Program-made: the position numbers and the translations under genes | Source: Halicephalobus mephisto | Lineage: Eukaryota; Nematoda; Chromadorea; Rhabditida; Panagrolaimidae | Assembly (NCBI GenBank): GCA_009193035.1 | Contig: SWDT01000018.1 | Span: forward strand, 124,001 to 188,000 | Direction of reading: 5' to 3' | DNA length: 64,000 nucleotides | The notes under the pieces: model-generated | The model's input: the letters and a program-made list of their open reading frames with translations, nothing else | The model's database searches: none | What the model was told of the DNA's origin: nothing | In this document: one piece after another, positions 11,735 to 24,215 of the stretch | Numbering within the stretch: the first letter of the stretch is position 1 | Layout: every line of letters starts with the position of its first letter

Positions 11735-14467
11735 TTAAATTTGACAGGTTAATTTTTTTAATTTTTAGAATAAAATTTTCACTTTGATACATTTAGATTA
11801 CTCTTAATTTTTTTTTTGACGAACAAAATGTGAAGATATTCTGTCTTCTTGTTTTGTTTTCTATCGTAAATCCAACGTGAATGTTGATGGTAAATAATAA
11901 TGCACATGTTTCTATTATTCTGGATCCATCTTGGGAGTATCTCATTGATGCAATGTTATCTTCCTGGAAAACGTATTCGCCAAGTGTTCAAAGTTATCTT
12001 AAGCTGATATTGGGAGATTACTAAAATGATTAAATTTTTGAAAACAATGATAAAACATGTACACAAAAAAGTATAACTTTCGGTCCTGTAACAATTGCGA
12101 AATATGATAAAAATGTAACACAGTTGTCGTATTTTTTGAGTAGCATTTGTGACGAAAATTGCGACTTAATATTGACGATTTGTGTTTGTTATTGATGCAA
12201 AAGCTACGTTTTTTTGTGTTGATATCGGTGGATTGTATATGATATATGGATATATTAAAACGGCTCTGATGTATCAGATACATTATATTCAATCTATAGT
12301 TACATTCAGTTCACACAAAAAACGCAACTTTTAACTTCGTAGCAAAAATGTAACATAATCGTCACATTTTTATGAGTATTTGACATTTCTGAAAACTTAA
12401 TCAAGAAATTAAACAATTGAAAACCTTGGAAAATGATGACAATGATCTCCGTAGTTTAGCAGTGTCATAGTTTATCGGATTTGAAAAATGTTAAAGTTGT
12501 GTACTATTGTTAAAAAGATTTAATTTAATACCTCCAAGCAAAATTCGAGAGTATGAAAAATTATTTCTCGATTTTTTGACTAATATATTCAATTTTTTCA
12601 ATAATCTTCGTTTTTATATGGACGAAAATGTTTCAGATTTTATACAGGTAATTTTAAAGTTCTTAGTGGAGCATTCCATCCAAGACACTAACAATACATC
12701 GTTTCTTTCACGTACAGCTTTTCCGATTGTGAAGGATCTTCCTTTGATGAGATAGAAGGCTGTCTGTATTCAACCAATAGGTTTTATAGCCTTAGGTGCT
12801 GGATGAATCGGAGTATCTGATCACCGATGTTAGCATAGGTCTCCGAAAGGCATGCTTGGTGTATATTTCTCTGGTCCTATCCACTACGTCGGGTTGCAAG
12901 TCCTGGTGTAACTTTTTCGAGATTAAAACCACCTTTTCATTTCCTTATGTTATTATGTACCAATTGTCTTCCATTATTAGTAACACCTGGATTGGACAAA
13001 GCACGGGACATCCACGTCTTCCTCTAACATCACTTTTTAGGTCCGTGACTTTTGTGAAGATCTGCTATCTAAATACTCTTCTAATCCTTGGATTCTGTAT
13101 TTTCGAAGTTGTTAATTATCAATAAACTGTAGGTAAACTTTTGTGACTACGAAATCCCCAATTATTAAAAATCCAAAATAATCCATTGTTCTATCCAATC
13201 TTATCACAGTTCTGAATAATGGGCATTGCAACTAAATAATTAAATTCAGACAAATATTAAAAATTACAAAAGTTGAATTGCATCTTTTCTAATTGCTACT
13301 TGGAGAGTTTGTTCGGATTTGGGTTGTCAAAGTGAAATTGCTATTTTCAAGGCAAGAAAATGGAATCTGAAAAAATAATTACATATTAATTACAGGGTGA
13401 ATAATTTTTTAAAGTTTCCCTTCTCCGATTGATTTAACAATGGTTATGTGACGTTTGAAGACTTGTTTTGTTGTAATAAAAAAGGAACCGGACCGGAATT
13501 GATGAAAAATGATTTTTCTGTTTAAAAAAGGACAAACTGTGTTTTAAAATCAAGACGATACTACAATGATTCTAGGAAAGTTATTTACTATTTTTCTCAG
13601 AAATAAGTTAACGAACATTGGACCTTGCTCGTAGTGAAGTCATTTTGCAATTTATTTTCAAACATTTCCAAAAAAATCAAATTTCAATGAAAATTTAAAA
13701 AATCGATTTTTTTTAAAACAAGTTTTTTATTAATTAAAAAATTTTGAATTTCTAAATATCCATTAAATTTCAAAATTTTAATTAATAAAAAAATATTTTA
13801 AAAAATCAAATTTCAATGAAAATTTAAAAAATTGATTTTTGTAATTAATAAAAAACTTTTATTTAAAAAAATGTTTACTCAAATATAGAATTGTATAGGA
13901 AACTAACTATGCAAACATAAACCAAAAAAAATTGAAATTTTTTATTTTTTTTAATTTATGATATGTGACTTTTAAATTGTCTTTTTTTAGATTTTATATT
14001 GTCTTATTAATTCTTGCATAATCGGACCCTTATCAAAAATCCATTATTGAGCAAATCTCCGATGTCCTTGCCCTAGTCTAATCAGCGCCTTCCATCATCC
14101 TCTTCGATTAGCAACCAGTCCGACATTCCCTCAGTAATCAATTAATCTCGAGCGACAAACAGTCTTGTGTCAATAACAATTCTATTGTTTCTTCTGGCGT
14201 CTCCGAAGACTGATTTCCAGATAGTACAAACAGATTTTTAATTTTAAGAATTAAAATTTATGGATGAAAGATTCTGATTTTAAATTACAAAAATCAAGAA
14301 CCATCAAGGCCAAAAATAATATCGATGACCTTTCAAGTGGAACTAATAACGATATATGATCATAAATTTTGTAAATAAATAACGATTGACAGGATGTGAT
14401 TCATAAAATAATCAAAATAAAAATCATCGGAAATGGAAGAAACTTAATTAAACAAAAATAACTCACG
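11735..14467. other. intergenic AT-rich stretch with MITE copies
   Basis: It contains MITE family D at 12058-12222, a partial copy at 12310-12400 and a piece of family C near 12240-12300. A denser block at 12640-13110 has weak open frames on both strands broken by stops; it may be a worn coding relic, but I cannot name it. 13680-13870 is a poly-A/T-rich imperfect inverted repeat. Confidence 0.5.
12058..12222. repeat. MITE family D copy
   Basis: Inverted ends of the form ACAAAAAA-GTAACTTT-GG around a core with GTAACA...GTCGTATTTT and GACGATTTGT. Other copies are at 20698-20846, 20962-21113 and 54886-55050, with a partial at 12310-12400. Confidence 0.7.
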
Positions 14468-16113
14468 TTAAAGTTCATCAATGCTACTTCCGGAGCTTAT
14501 CCCGCTATCATGACTGGCGGCAACGGGTTCTTCAGGAAACTTGATTGGTATAGGACTGGCAAAACTGGCAACAACATCAGAAACCGCTGCTGGGGGATCC
14601 TCGTCTTCCCCAAGGAGTTTCATTCTTTTTAGGTCTTCTAATCTTTCTCCTTTGGGTCGGCACTTTCTTCTTCTCCCAGAACACCCCCGAATCCTCTCCG
14701 GCTGGGGACACAAGGGGGTCACTGGTCTGTCGATAGCAAGTGCTCTGAGTCGTTCTAGATCAAAGGCAATATTCCGCAGTAATTCATCTGTGCAGTTGTG
14801 GACACTGATCAGATGTCGTTTCATGTTCCCTTTGTATACTGTAGAAAACTTGCACCAGGCACAAGTGTAGGGATTAGTGGATTGAACAGCAACGTTGCTG
14901 GAATGATGATTTTTTACTTTTTTTCCTGGTTGGGGATCTGCAGGATAAGGATAACTTCCATCAGGAATATATCCCATGTCGCTTTCTTGTGCTAGTTGGT
15001 GATAGGCCGGATTGTCCTTTGTGATGACTGGAGCTATGGAAGCATAATGTTGAGCCATGGATTTGACAGATCCAGGAGAATTGCCGGTTTTATGATCTCT
15101 GACAGGTCGTTTTATGCATTGATTAATATGCCGTCTGATGTTGCCTTTGTAATGACTTATGAATCTATCACAATTAGGACAGACAGGGCTTATCCCTCCT
15201 TCCACAGACCCTGGATCAGGTAATATCTCTGATTGACCTGTCTGAGCGAGGGTGTTGATATAGGTCCTTCCGATAATCTCCCGACATTTCTCATTCCTTC
15301 CAATATGACCTGTCAAAGATCGTCTGGAGGAATAGACTCCCTTGCAAGCTAGACACATGACTCGTTCCTCTTCTTCTTGCTCACTAGGATTTCCAGGAAT
15401 TTTGGCAATCTTCCGGAAGGATTCAGAATAAGCTTGTTGAGCTGATCTTGCAGTTATGCTGGGTCTTCTATTTTTGTCCGCAGTTCCCGGTCTCGAACCG
15501 GTTTCTGCTGACGTAGAAGGTTGCTGAGCAGTTTGTTCCATGTGAGGATAAGTTTGGTAATACTGATTGTATTGAACAACTTGGGGTTCTTGAATATACT
15601 GGTTCTGAGGAACAGCCACTTGGGCATACTGTACTTGTGGAGGATAGTTGTAGGTATCTTGTTTGTCTGGAGGAGGATAGGCCCTAAATATCGTGCATTA
15701 GAAGATGTGAAAAACCAAAGTTTGATGAAGTAGCTTTCGTCCATCAACTAACCATTCGCTGTGCGTAGGTACTCCGTCGTTACTCAACATGGCGTACGTC
15801 GAACTATAGAGTTCAGATGTGGTTGAAGGGGGGATGTCGAAGGTCCCCTGAGGGTGTTGTTGGTAATTCACATATGGGCCTTGAATCACGGACTGCTGAG
15901 GTTGGTGATAACCCGAATATTCTGGAGGGGGATAATAATAATTACCTTGAGATTGAGGCATTGACTGAAGAGCCCTCTAAAAATAAATTTTTACAGTAAC
16001 TCAATTCAGCATCGACAACCCACATATTCTTGATGTTCTGGCCTAAACTCGATCCCCAAAGGCTTCCCCAGACCCATATCCTCTCCGTTAGCGGATAATA
16101 ACTGCCGCAACAT
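14468..16113 (-). CDS. three-finger zinc protein with Tyr/Pro/Gln-rich N-terminus
   Basis: Exons 16113-16024, 15976-15753 and 15683-14468 join to 510 codons (509 residues), all frames agreeing. The N-terminal third is rich in Tyr, Pro and Gln, typical of a flexible activation or assembly region. Finger 1 uses C215, C218, H231, C238. Finger 2 uses C273, C276, H290, C294. Finger 3 uses C379, C382, H395, H400. Fingers 2 and 3 share the motif YKGN(I/M)(R/K)RH. After them come a basic patch (GRRRKCRPKG) and a Ser-rich end, SGISSGSSIDEL. It is most likely a nuclear nucleic-acid-binding regulator. An alternative start at 15961 is possible if the 90-base first exon is not used. I cannot name an orthologue. 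Confidence 0.85.
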
Positions 16114-17109
16114 AATGGCAAGATTAGATTTAACCTAAATGTTTTAAAATTTAAATCCACAAGTTATTTCACCACGAAAATAATTTTTTAGAGAAAAAAG
16201 AAAATACCGCTCAACAATTATAATGGACAGTTATCAATCAACAATTTTTCACGAAAAACGAACGAACGAGAACGGATCAAGTTTTTAGGGTCAGAGGTGA
16301 TCGATTTTGGATAAAGTTGTAGATAAAACAAGGTTATTTTAAAAAGTAAATAGAAAATTCAGGGTACTTGAGGATGACAGACTTGGGTATTTTGCATGAT
16401 TCCAAAAACGTGGACATTTGCGTAGTGACGTGGGGAGTGTTTTTACGAGGTCATCAGGTTGCGAAGGTTTTTGAAAAGTGACGTGAAAAAGGTCTTCAGA
16501 TGGGGTGATGGTCATTGGGATCCGGGAAAATAAAAAATAACAATTTAAGAGTGAGTTTTGTTGTTTTAAAAATATATAAATTAATTTTTCATTTGTTAAT
16601 CAAAAGCAAAATTCCACATTGACTTTTGGATTTCAATTCAAACATCGAAAAAGTCAATATTCTGCCTTAATTTTGGCCAGGTTTACGTCGAATCGAAGGA
16701 TCAAAAAGGATAAACAAAACTGATCCGAATAAAAATCGTCGATATTTCTAGATAAAGTAATCGTTAAATCCAAAAATTACAAAATCCATCTACGACAAAA
16801 ATCCCCTAAGGTCAATCCGTCAGAAAATACTCTAAAAACAATCCCAAAATTACGGTAACAATCAATTCACCCCAAAATGAAATCCATAAAATTTTATAAC
16901 ATCGCTTGTGAACAGATCAAATAAATCCAATCAATCCGTTTTTCCAGCGTGACTGTCACCTGTCCTCCCCCACAACTGAATTCAGGATTAACTGTGTTTT
17001 TCGATCACAAACCCCTAAGTGACCATTGTCCACCATGACCCCTATCATGAATCTAAAACGAAAATATCAAACCTATTTCACCTCTCAAATATCTAGGGGA
17101 ATAAAAATG

Positions 17110-17425
17110 GATCGTACACATCCACTCAATCACTGCCAATGGGGCACGCCGTGACTGTTCGCTGTAGGTCGTCAAACACGCCGCCATGGGTCGCCGACAT
17201 TCATCCACTGACTCTGTGGATCGATCAAATCCGCCTGCCTTGCGCTCTCAGCCCCGAGAGCAGTAAAGTGGAAAACGAGCGACACGCAAAGGGGAGCACC
17301 GAACCGAACAAGAACACACACGTATACGTTTTTATACTAGTTTTATAAACAAATGCGCAGTTTTTAATTTTTGCCGAATCGCGCAAAACAGGGACGGCGC
17401 CAAACCTCAAATCACCCCCGAAGGC
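17110..17425 (-). promoter_or_regulatory. GC-rich promoter-like block
   Basis: About 300 bases much richer in G and C than the flanks, about 1 kb upstream of the zinc gene start. It includes GGCGCCAAA (17395-17403), which fits the E2F/DP site consensus TTTGGCGCC on the other strand, and a nearby CGCGCAAAA. The role is inferred from composition and place only. Confidence 0.4.
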
Positions 17426-18539
17426 AATAATTACAGTTTCGGAATTTTTTATTTAATAAATGTCAATGATCACTTGGGAGGGTGATCAGAGGGGATGTAT
17501 CATGTTCAAAAGTAAAATATTGAGGTAGTTAAAGTTTAATTTTTACACGTAAAAAAGTTAAAACGATTAAACTTCGGGATGTCGTAAACGAGAACGGTAA
17601 CTGAATCTCGGGTAGGAAATCTAGATTTTCAGTTTTCAGAAGTAAATCCGAATTTTTTCAAATACATAAATTCTTTAAAAAATAAAAACCTAAAAATCAT
17701 TAAATTCGAACAAAATGCCTCAGGCAATGTATTGGAAAATTTAAAAATTACTGTATTAAAGTTGATTTAGGTTATTTTAAAATTTTATTTTCAAACAAAA
17801 ATTTCGTGTTTGGACAAATTGACATTCGGGGAATAAAAAATTGAGAAATTTAAAAAAATTAAAAAAAATATATTTAAATATCTAGAATAAGAAATTACAT
17901 TTGAACAGATTCTTGGTCGACCCAATTAAATCATTTTAATTTTTAATTCTGGAGCAATGATTAGATTTTCGGACATTTGCAAGTCCAAATTTGGGTTTTA
18001 ATTAGATTTTTACTGAACATAAATTACAGTAATAAAAGTATTTTTAAATTACAATTATCGAAAAAGGAACTAATTTATAAAGCAGCTTTTGTTTCGGTCA
18101 ATTGGCTTTGCGCAAATTGGAATTTCGGAGGTGACCGATCGAGGCCGAACACGTACAGAGGTCCGACGACCCAAGGCCGACGTTATCGATGCAACATTTG
18201 GCTGGACCTGGGCTATAATAAAATAAATAAAAACGACATCTGGACATGGTGTAATTGATGGGGTCAGAAAAGAACTAAGACCAACTTTATGAGAATATCG
18301 TTTCTAAAAAGATTCAGAATTAGACAAGTTATTAGAAGTTTGATGTAGACAAAAAAGAAATTGATGGTTGAAAACGAAGAAAAGTCGAAAAAATTGATGG
18401 CCCAGAAAGGGGGTTATGGAGATACCATCTTCACAATTGAGTTTACAGAAGTTGGGAAGAACGAAGGAACCTTGAAACTACAAAGTGATTTTTAGACAAC
18501 TGGCTTCTGGAGAGATTATTTCTGCAATACAGGCTACAG

Positions 18540-18960
18540 AAATCAAGATGTTAAAAAGTAATTCTGAAACTACGATATGGACTTTGGAAAAATAGATTCT
18601 AAGTATGTTATTTTTAAAATAAAGTTTATAGAAATCAAGATGTTAAGAAATAATTCTGAAACTACAATATGGACTTTGGAAAAATAGATTCTAAATATGT
18701 TATTTTTAAAATAAATTTCACAGAAATCAAAATGTTAAAAAATAATTCTGAAACTATAAACTAATTCTTGAAAAAATAGACTCTAAATATATTATTTTAA
18801 GATAAAATTTATAGAAATCAAAACATTAAAAAAGTAATTCTGAAACTACAATGTGAACTTCGAAAAAGTTGATTTTGATTACAGCATCTCTAAACTTAAT
18901 TCTACAGAAATCAAGAAGTATTCCTAAATTTAAAATCTTCAAAAAAGTTGATTTTTAACA
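18540..18960. repeat. tandem array, about 99-base unit, four worn copies
   Basis: Units begin with AGAAATCAAGATGTTAAA, followed by GTAATTCTGAAACTA and GAAAAATAGATTCTAA. The first two copies are nearly identical and the later ones are degraded. Confidence 0.75.
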
Positions 18961-19310
18961 TATTTTTTCTAAAAACTTCTTCAAGATCGAATATTTTAAT
19001 CCTCAAGGATCTCTTCTCGACCCTGAATCCGAGCCTTAATCCTATCGTTTCTCCAATCAGGACAGATCGATGAACGGTTTTTTTCTGATTTCACTCAACT
19101 CGGCTGTATCCTTCAGAATCCACCCACGAACCGATATTTTGAAATTACCGGAACTCGGAAAATTACCAAACAATGCCTCCACAAAAAAGTAGTGGCAATT
19201 AGCAGGCTAGGCGATAGAAAATTGACCCAAGCGGACTTTCAGGAACTCGGTCAACCAATGTTGCGGTAATTTCCAGAGCGCAAATCCACAAATGTTGTGC
19301 GGCCTCGAAA

Positions 19311-19445
19311 ATGGCGAAAATTGCATTATTGGCGGCCGTTTTCCTTTATTATTTACTTTTGGATGTTACCGATTCGAAAATGAACACGTCCAAATTAGGG
19401 TTGTTGATAGGGGAAATCTCAAAGAATTGGATTAAAGAGGATTAA
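19311..19445 (+). CDS. short ORF encoding a signal peptide
   Basis: 44 codons starting at ATG 19311: MAKIALLAAVFLYYLLLDV, then a short polar tail. The N-terminus is a good signal peptide or anchor. It could be a very small secreted peptide or the first exon of a longer gene, but I see no strong donor. The opposite strand is also open here for about 48 codons, so one of the two frames is a shadow. Confidence 0.3.
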   Translation: MAKIALLAAVFLYYLLLDVTDSKMNTSKLGLLIGEISKNWIKED

Positions 19446-19601
19446 ATGTCGAATTAATTTGGATATTTCGAAAGTCGAAATTTAATTTTTTTTTTGTCAT
19501 GAAAAAATTTTTTTTGAATAAAAATGACAAAAATAAAAGTTTGGATTTTTTTTGGATCTTCATCGAAATCGTAGTTTAAGTTTGAAAAAGAGAATTCTTA
19601 C

Positions 19602-20272
19602 GGTAGTTACAGTATGGATGAATGTCAGTCATCACGACCGGAATTAAGTTCTTTGAAAATCTCAAAAATGACAAATAATAAATTTATTTAAAAAATAAAT
19701 TTTAAAAAATCTGAAATTAAATATTAAAAATATTTTCTAAATAGTTATATATTGTTAAAATTACTAATTTTCTTAGTTAATTTTTAAAAAATTTTAAAAA
19801 TTAAAAACTTACAGATCTTCAATATCGAATAAAACAAAAATTTTAGGATTCTGAGTTCTGTTTTGTTTCATACAGTACGATAAAATTTGGAAAATTTCAA
19901 ATCCGACATCCTCTTGATGCCATTTTTGGATTTTTTCTAAATTATAAAAATTAGTTATAAAATTTAAATAAATCGAAATTTCCACACAAAAACAAAGAAA
20001 TCGTCCATGGCATTCGTTATCTTCTTCTTCTTTATCCTCAGCGTTTGTCCCATTTTCGGGGTCCACTATACCACACCATACAATACAACAGAAAACAAGT
20101 TAAATTTAGACAAACTAGAACTTTTTGCTTGATCTTGCATGGCATGTGATTTGATGCGACGTCCCTTCTTTGTGGATCGGCTTGTCGCGGGAGCCTGTCG
20201 TCCGGGTTGTTTTTCCGAGTTCTTGACCACTTCTATGAGACCTCTTCCTCGAATGTTTTTGGCACTCTCGTC
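19602..20272 (-). CDS. unrecognised gene, three internal exons seen
   Basis: Exons 20272-20122, 20065-19813 and 19660-19602, with phases that agree across both introns (1 then 2). The first is basic (RSTKKGRRIKSHAMQ). The second is acidic, then aromatic (KIQKWHQEDVGFEIFQIL ... KIFVLFDIEDL) and ends in a strong GTAAGT donor. The third (NLIPVVMTDIHPYCNY) also ends in GTAAG. The start and the stop are not identified and no known domain is visible. The first donor (GTTCTA) is weak, so the link between exons one and two is less sure. Confidence 0.45.
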
Positions 20273-20439
20273 CTATGGTTAGGTGGGTCATGGCATTCGT
20301 TATATCAGTATATTAACTGAGTTTTGTGTAAGTAAGTCAGAACAACGATCTCAGAGGAAAATATCCTACGTACTAGATAATCGGCATACTGTATATCATA
20401 AACCAAATTCTGATCGGAACTGTTGATTTTTGAACCTAT

Positions 20440-20675
20440 TTCAAATAGAATTCGATTCGAATTCTGAAATTAAAAATATCAAATTCGAATCTAATTAGTT
20501 TGAAAATTAAAAATATCAAATTCGAATCGAATAAGTTTGGAAATCAAAAGTTTCAAATTTGAATCGAATTAGTTTGAGTTTGAAAATCAAAACTATCAAA
20601 TTCGAATCTAATTAGTTTGAAAATCAAAAATATCAAATTCGAATCTAATTAGTTTGAGTTTGAAAATCAAAAATT
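20440..20675. repeat. tandem array, 36-40 base unit
   Basis: Five to six copies of a unit reading ATCAAATTCGAATCTAATT, then AGTTTGAAAATCAAAA. Confidence 0.75.
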
Positions 20676-20697
20676 CGACAGCTCTGGTGTTGACTAC

Positions 20698-20846
20698 ATA
20701 CAAAAAAGTGTAACTTTCAATCTAGTAAAAATTCAAATCGTCATTATTATGTTACATTTTCGTCATAATTGTAAAATATTTATAACAAATGTGACGATTA
20801 CGTTATATTTTTGTTACAAAGCCAAAAGTGATGTTTTTTGTGTAGT
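20698..20846. repeat. MITE family D copy
   Basis: Ends CATACAAAAAAGTGTAACTTT and AAAAGTGATGTTTTTTGTG form the family D inverted repeat. Confidence 0.65.
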
Positions 20847-20961
20847 TAAGTAATATAGATAGTTTTTTATTGTAATTAACTTTATTATTGTTTGGATAAA
20901 TAAGAAACTTTCGTATTTTTCATCTTTCACACAACCATATCGGTTTTCAGAGATCTAACTT

Positions 20962-21113
20962 AAAAAAACGCAATTTTTGGTTTTGTAACAATTGCGAAAT
21001 GAAACAATCGTCACATTTTTGATAAATAGATCCCCTTTGTGACGAAAATTGAAATTTAATAATGACGATTTGTATTTGTTACTGTGCCAAAAGTTACGTT
21101 TTTTCATGTACAG
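20962..21113. repeat. MITE family D copy
   Basis: Ends AAAAAAACGCAATTTTTGG and CCAAAAGTTACGTTTTTT; core with GTCACATTTTTGA and GACGATTTGTAT. It lies 115 bases from the previous copy. Confidence 0.65.
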
Positions 21114-22259
21114 TATTTTGAAATTTTTCCTTAACCAAAAAAAATCGTCAAAATTCAAACTACAAGTGCTTCATAGTATCGAAATCAGAATTCAGAATTC
21201 AGAATTCAAAATCGAAGTTCTAATTTTTCGTGTTAAGACACATCTATGAGTTTTTCTTACTGTAAAATATTCTTTAATTTAAGTTTATAAAATTGAATAT
21301 CTGGATTTTTCGAATCACAGTAATTTACGAATCTTGTTTTAACACGAAAAATTAGAATTTCGATTTTGAATTTTAAGTTCGAATTTTAATAATACATAAA
21401 ACAAAAGAAAAATCGGTTCATTTGCAAAAAAACATTAATTTATGAAAAAAAATTAAATAATTCATCATTGTAAAAAGTAAAAATTATTAAATTTAAAAAA
21501 GTTATCTCGATTGAAATTTTCAATCAATTCTAAACTTTATAATTTTTTAAAATTCTGAATTATCCAATAAATTTCGAATAATTTTATTAAAAAATTAAAG
21601 CTTTTTTAAATTTTAATATTTTTTCAAAAATAAACTTCTGTATTTTTTAATTTTTATTAATTTAGAAATTTTGCAACAAATTTTGAAAATCAGTAAACCT
21701 CCATCAACGGATAACTACTCAGTCAATAATTCTTGTAATCCCATTTTATGACTTTTCTGATGCTAATTCCCATAGTTTTGTTTGTTCATTGCTTGTTCGA
21801 TCAAATCAAGCAGAAAAGTTTCGATTGATTCCTTACTGTTCTCCCTCATGACTTTGATTGTGTATGTTTTTAAATATCTTCAAAAAATATATTTCAAAAT
21901 TATTTTTCTTTAAAAATTTTATTTTTTAAAAGTTCATTTTTTACGAGATTTAGTATTTTTCGGATTTTAAAAAGAAAATTAATTGTACGACAGATGCTTG
22001 CCCTATTTCGTAAGATTTATATCAATTCTTTCGTTTTTATATCGGTCTTTTTTGGCAGTTGAATTACTCCTTAAGATACCAATTGAGTACCTGAAAAAAT
22101 TAATATAAAAATAAAAAATTGACTGTTTGATATTTCTTCGCTTATTTCGTAAGATTTATATTTTTTCATTGATTTTTATACTGGTTTTTAGTGGTTGTAT
22201 TAACGTAATATTTAAGTTAAAAAAGAAAAGATTGATTTAAAAAAGAACTTTGAAATCAG

Positions 22260-22920
22260 CGCGAGTTAAGGAAAGGAATAAATATAGTTGGGGAGGATTT
22301 GTTGATAGGATAGTATTTATCAATGAAGAAGACTTATTGATGGGGGATGAATATCATTAGAAAGTAACTATTTCTGGGGAATAGTTATCGATGGGGAGCG
22401 TCTATCAATGAAGGATAAATATAGTTGGAAAGTGACTATTAATAGAGAGTATTTATCGGTGAAGAAGACTTATTAATGGGAGATGAATATCATTAGAAAG
22501 TAACTATTTCTGGGGAATAGTTATCGATGGGGAGTGTCTATCAATGAAGGATAAATATAGTTGGGAAGTGACTATTACTAGAGAGTATTTATCGGTGAAG
22601 AAGACATTGATGGGAGATGAATATCGTTAGGAAGTAACTATTGCTGAGAAGTATCTGCTGTTAAAGAGCAAATATCGTTGGAGAATATCTGCCGCTAGGG
22701 AACTAAATATTACTGGGGAGTATCTGTCGATGGGGAACTAGATATCGCTGAGAAGTAACTATTGCTGAAGGAAGTTTGTCGATGAGGGAACCAAATACCA
22801 TCGGGAGTATCTGTCGGTAGAAAAGAACTCTCACTAGAGATCATCTACCACTGGGATCATCTACCACTAGAAACCATCTATCGTTGGGGATCGTCTGTCG
22901 CTAAGGAACTTCTATCGTAC
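22260..22920. repeat. tandem array, about 138-base unit
   Basis: Repeats of GTTATCGATGGGGAG, GAAGGATAAATATAGTTG, GAGAGTATTTATCGGTGAAG and GATGAATATCATTAG. The first three units are close copies; after 22640 they decay into short phrases with the same words. Confidence 0.75.
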
Positions 22921-23350
22921 GGCCGAAAAAATTAGTTTTTCATTTTTTTTGATAACGGAAGATTTTCGATCTTGTTTGGTCGACCAAACTTCCGCTCAGT
23001 GACCCCCTTGACCTGGCAGATGTGGTTATCAGTGATATTCCGTTTTCAAATGATGAGACCTATTTTTTCGTTTATTCTTTCTGATCACAAAATCATCCGG
23101 ACGAATTTTGTTTTTAAATTTCTTTTATGAAATTTTTTCTTTGAAATTCCTTTTGTGTATTCTAAAAAACCCAGTTTTTATTGCTCACTCTCGAGTTTGA
23201 TCAGATTTATTTTGCAATTGGACCGGAACATTCCGATTATTGTGCAGAACAGTTGATCGAGAGACGATTTTCTGGAAAAATTTAAACTATTTTAAAAAGT
23301 TGGTCTTTTTTCTGTCATGAACAAAGTAGAAATTCAATCGGCCGATTCCA

Positions 23351-23435
23351 CCGGCCTTAGCTCAGTTGGCAGAGCGGAGGACTGTAGAGTTCCGCGGACA
23401 TCCTTAGGTCGCTGGTTCAAATCCGGCAGGCCGGA
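23351..23435 (+). tRNA. tRNA-Tyr (GTA) with intron
   Basis: The acceptor stem CCGGCCT pairs with AGGCCGG at the 3' end, with discriminator A at 23435. The D arm reads TAGCTCAGTTGGCAGAGC and the T arm CTGGTTCAAATCCGGC fits. The anticodon loop has T33 before GTA. About 12 bases (AGTTCCGCGGAC) follow position 37 as an intron, in the place usual for eukaryotic tRNA-Tyr. The anticodon stem GAGGA/TCCTT closes only once these are removed. Confidence 0.93.
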
Positions 23436-23927
23436 ATTTTTTGTATTTTCTAAAAAAGTTATAAAATTAAGTTTTATTTTTTGTTATAAACTATTTTTTT
23501 GAAAATCTAGATATTCAGGTAGTCTATTTTTGTGATGAAAACCAATGTCTATGTTTGAGTTTCTTTTTCCGAAATTGATCATTTTTTCTGTTTATCCAAC
23601 CCAGTTTTTTAGTACACTAAAAAGTACTCGATCAAGTTTTCAATGTCCTCAGAGTTCCAATTTCCTCTAAAAGTTGAATTAAGAAATAATTTAATTTTAG
23701 TAAATTTTAATTTAAAAATGGCCTAAAATTCGAGTTTAAAATTGTTTCAATTTAATAAATAAATTTAATTTTTTTCAGTTTAAGTAACTTTATTATTTTA
23801 TTAATAACAAAAAAGTTAAAAATTAATAATATTGCTGAAATATAAAAAATGATTATTTTTCGTTAAAAAAAAGTTTCGGAACAGAACGCCAAAATTCGAA
23901 ATTTCCATCATTATATTGATAAATAGC

Positions 23928-24215
23928 TGATGGTGGTATGGAGATGGCAAGTGCAAAATACCACGGATCGGAGCGCAGGTTCGAATCCCGGCTGGTCCGA
24001 ACCCAAGGTTGTAGAGCTACCCTACCCCCTCAGGGGGTTTTAGAGCGAAATAGGGACGCATTCAATGTGGAAGATAAAGCGAATCCGAGTGCTGCTGGCC
24101 CCAGTGGACCCGTAAAGGCCAAAGTTGACCCCTAAGGTCAAGGTGACAAGTCCATCTTCGCCACCCAGCAGTTTGCCAGAACTTCCGGATACCTGCGGAT
24201 TTGAAAAGTTCCACC
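23928..24215 (+). mobile_element. tRNA-derived SINE-like element
   Basis: A Pol III B box GGTTCGAATCC at 23979-23989 follows an A-box-like GGTATGGAGATGG, but the 5' part does not fold as a real tRNA. About 220 bases of GC-rich body follow, including a hairpin ACCCCCTCAGGGGGTT. This fits a SINE with a tRNA-like head. No second copy is visible in the window, so the call rests on structure alone. Confidence 0.5.

Larger units (their letters stand above)
16114..19310. other. upstream region of the zinc gene, repeats and unassigned sequence
   Basis: Holds the presumed promoter at 17110-17425, long AT-rich stretches, a small GC-rich patch at 18115-18220 of unknown nature, and a tandem array at 18540-18960. 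A second denser block at 19010-19310 has no clear gene. Confidence 0.5.
20273..23350. other. repeat-rich region without a supported gene
   Basis: Contains a 36-40 base tandem array at 20440-20675, two MITE family D copies, plain AT-rich sequence at 21240-22250 and the 138-base tandem array at 22260-22920. Confidence 0.55.

Noticed and set aside
12640..13125. A 109-codon frame as a gene
   Set aside because: Composition is mixed, no splice sites or start context support it, and the other strand is equally suggestive; kept only as a possible relic.
23960..24000. A second tRNA gene downstream of tRNA-Tyr
   Set aside because: The T arm fits, but no acceptor stem or anticodon arm can be drawn; better as a SINE head.
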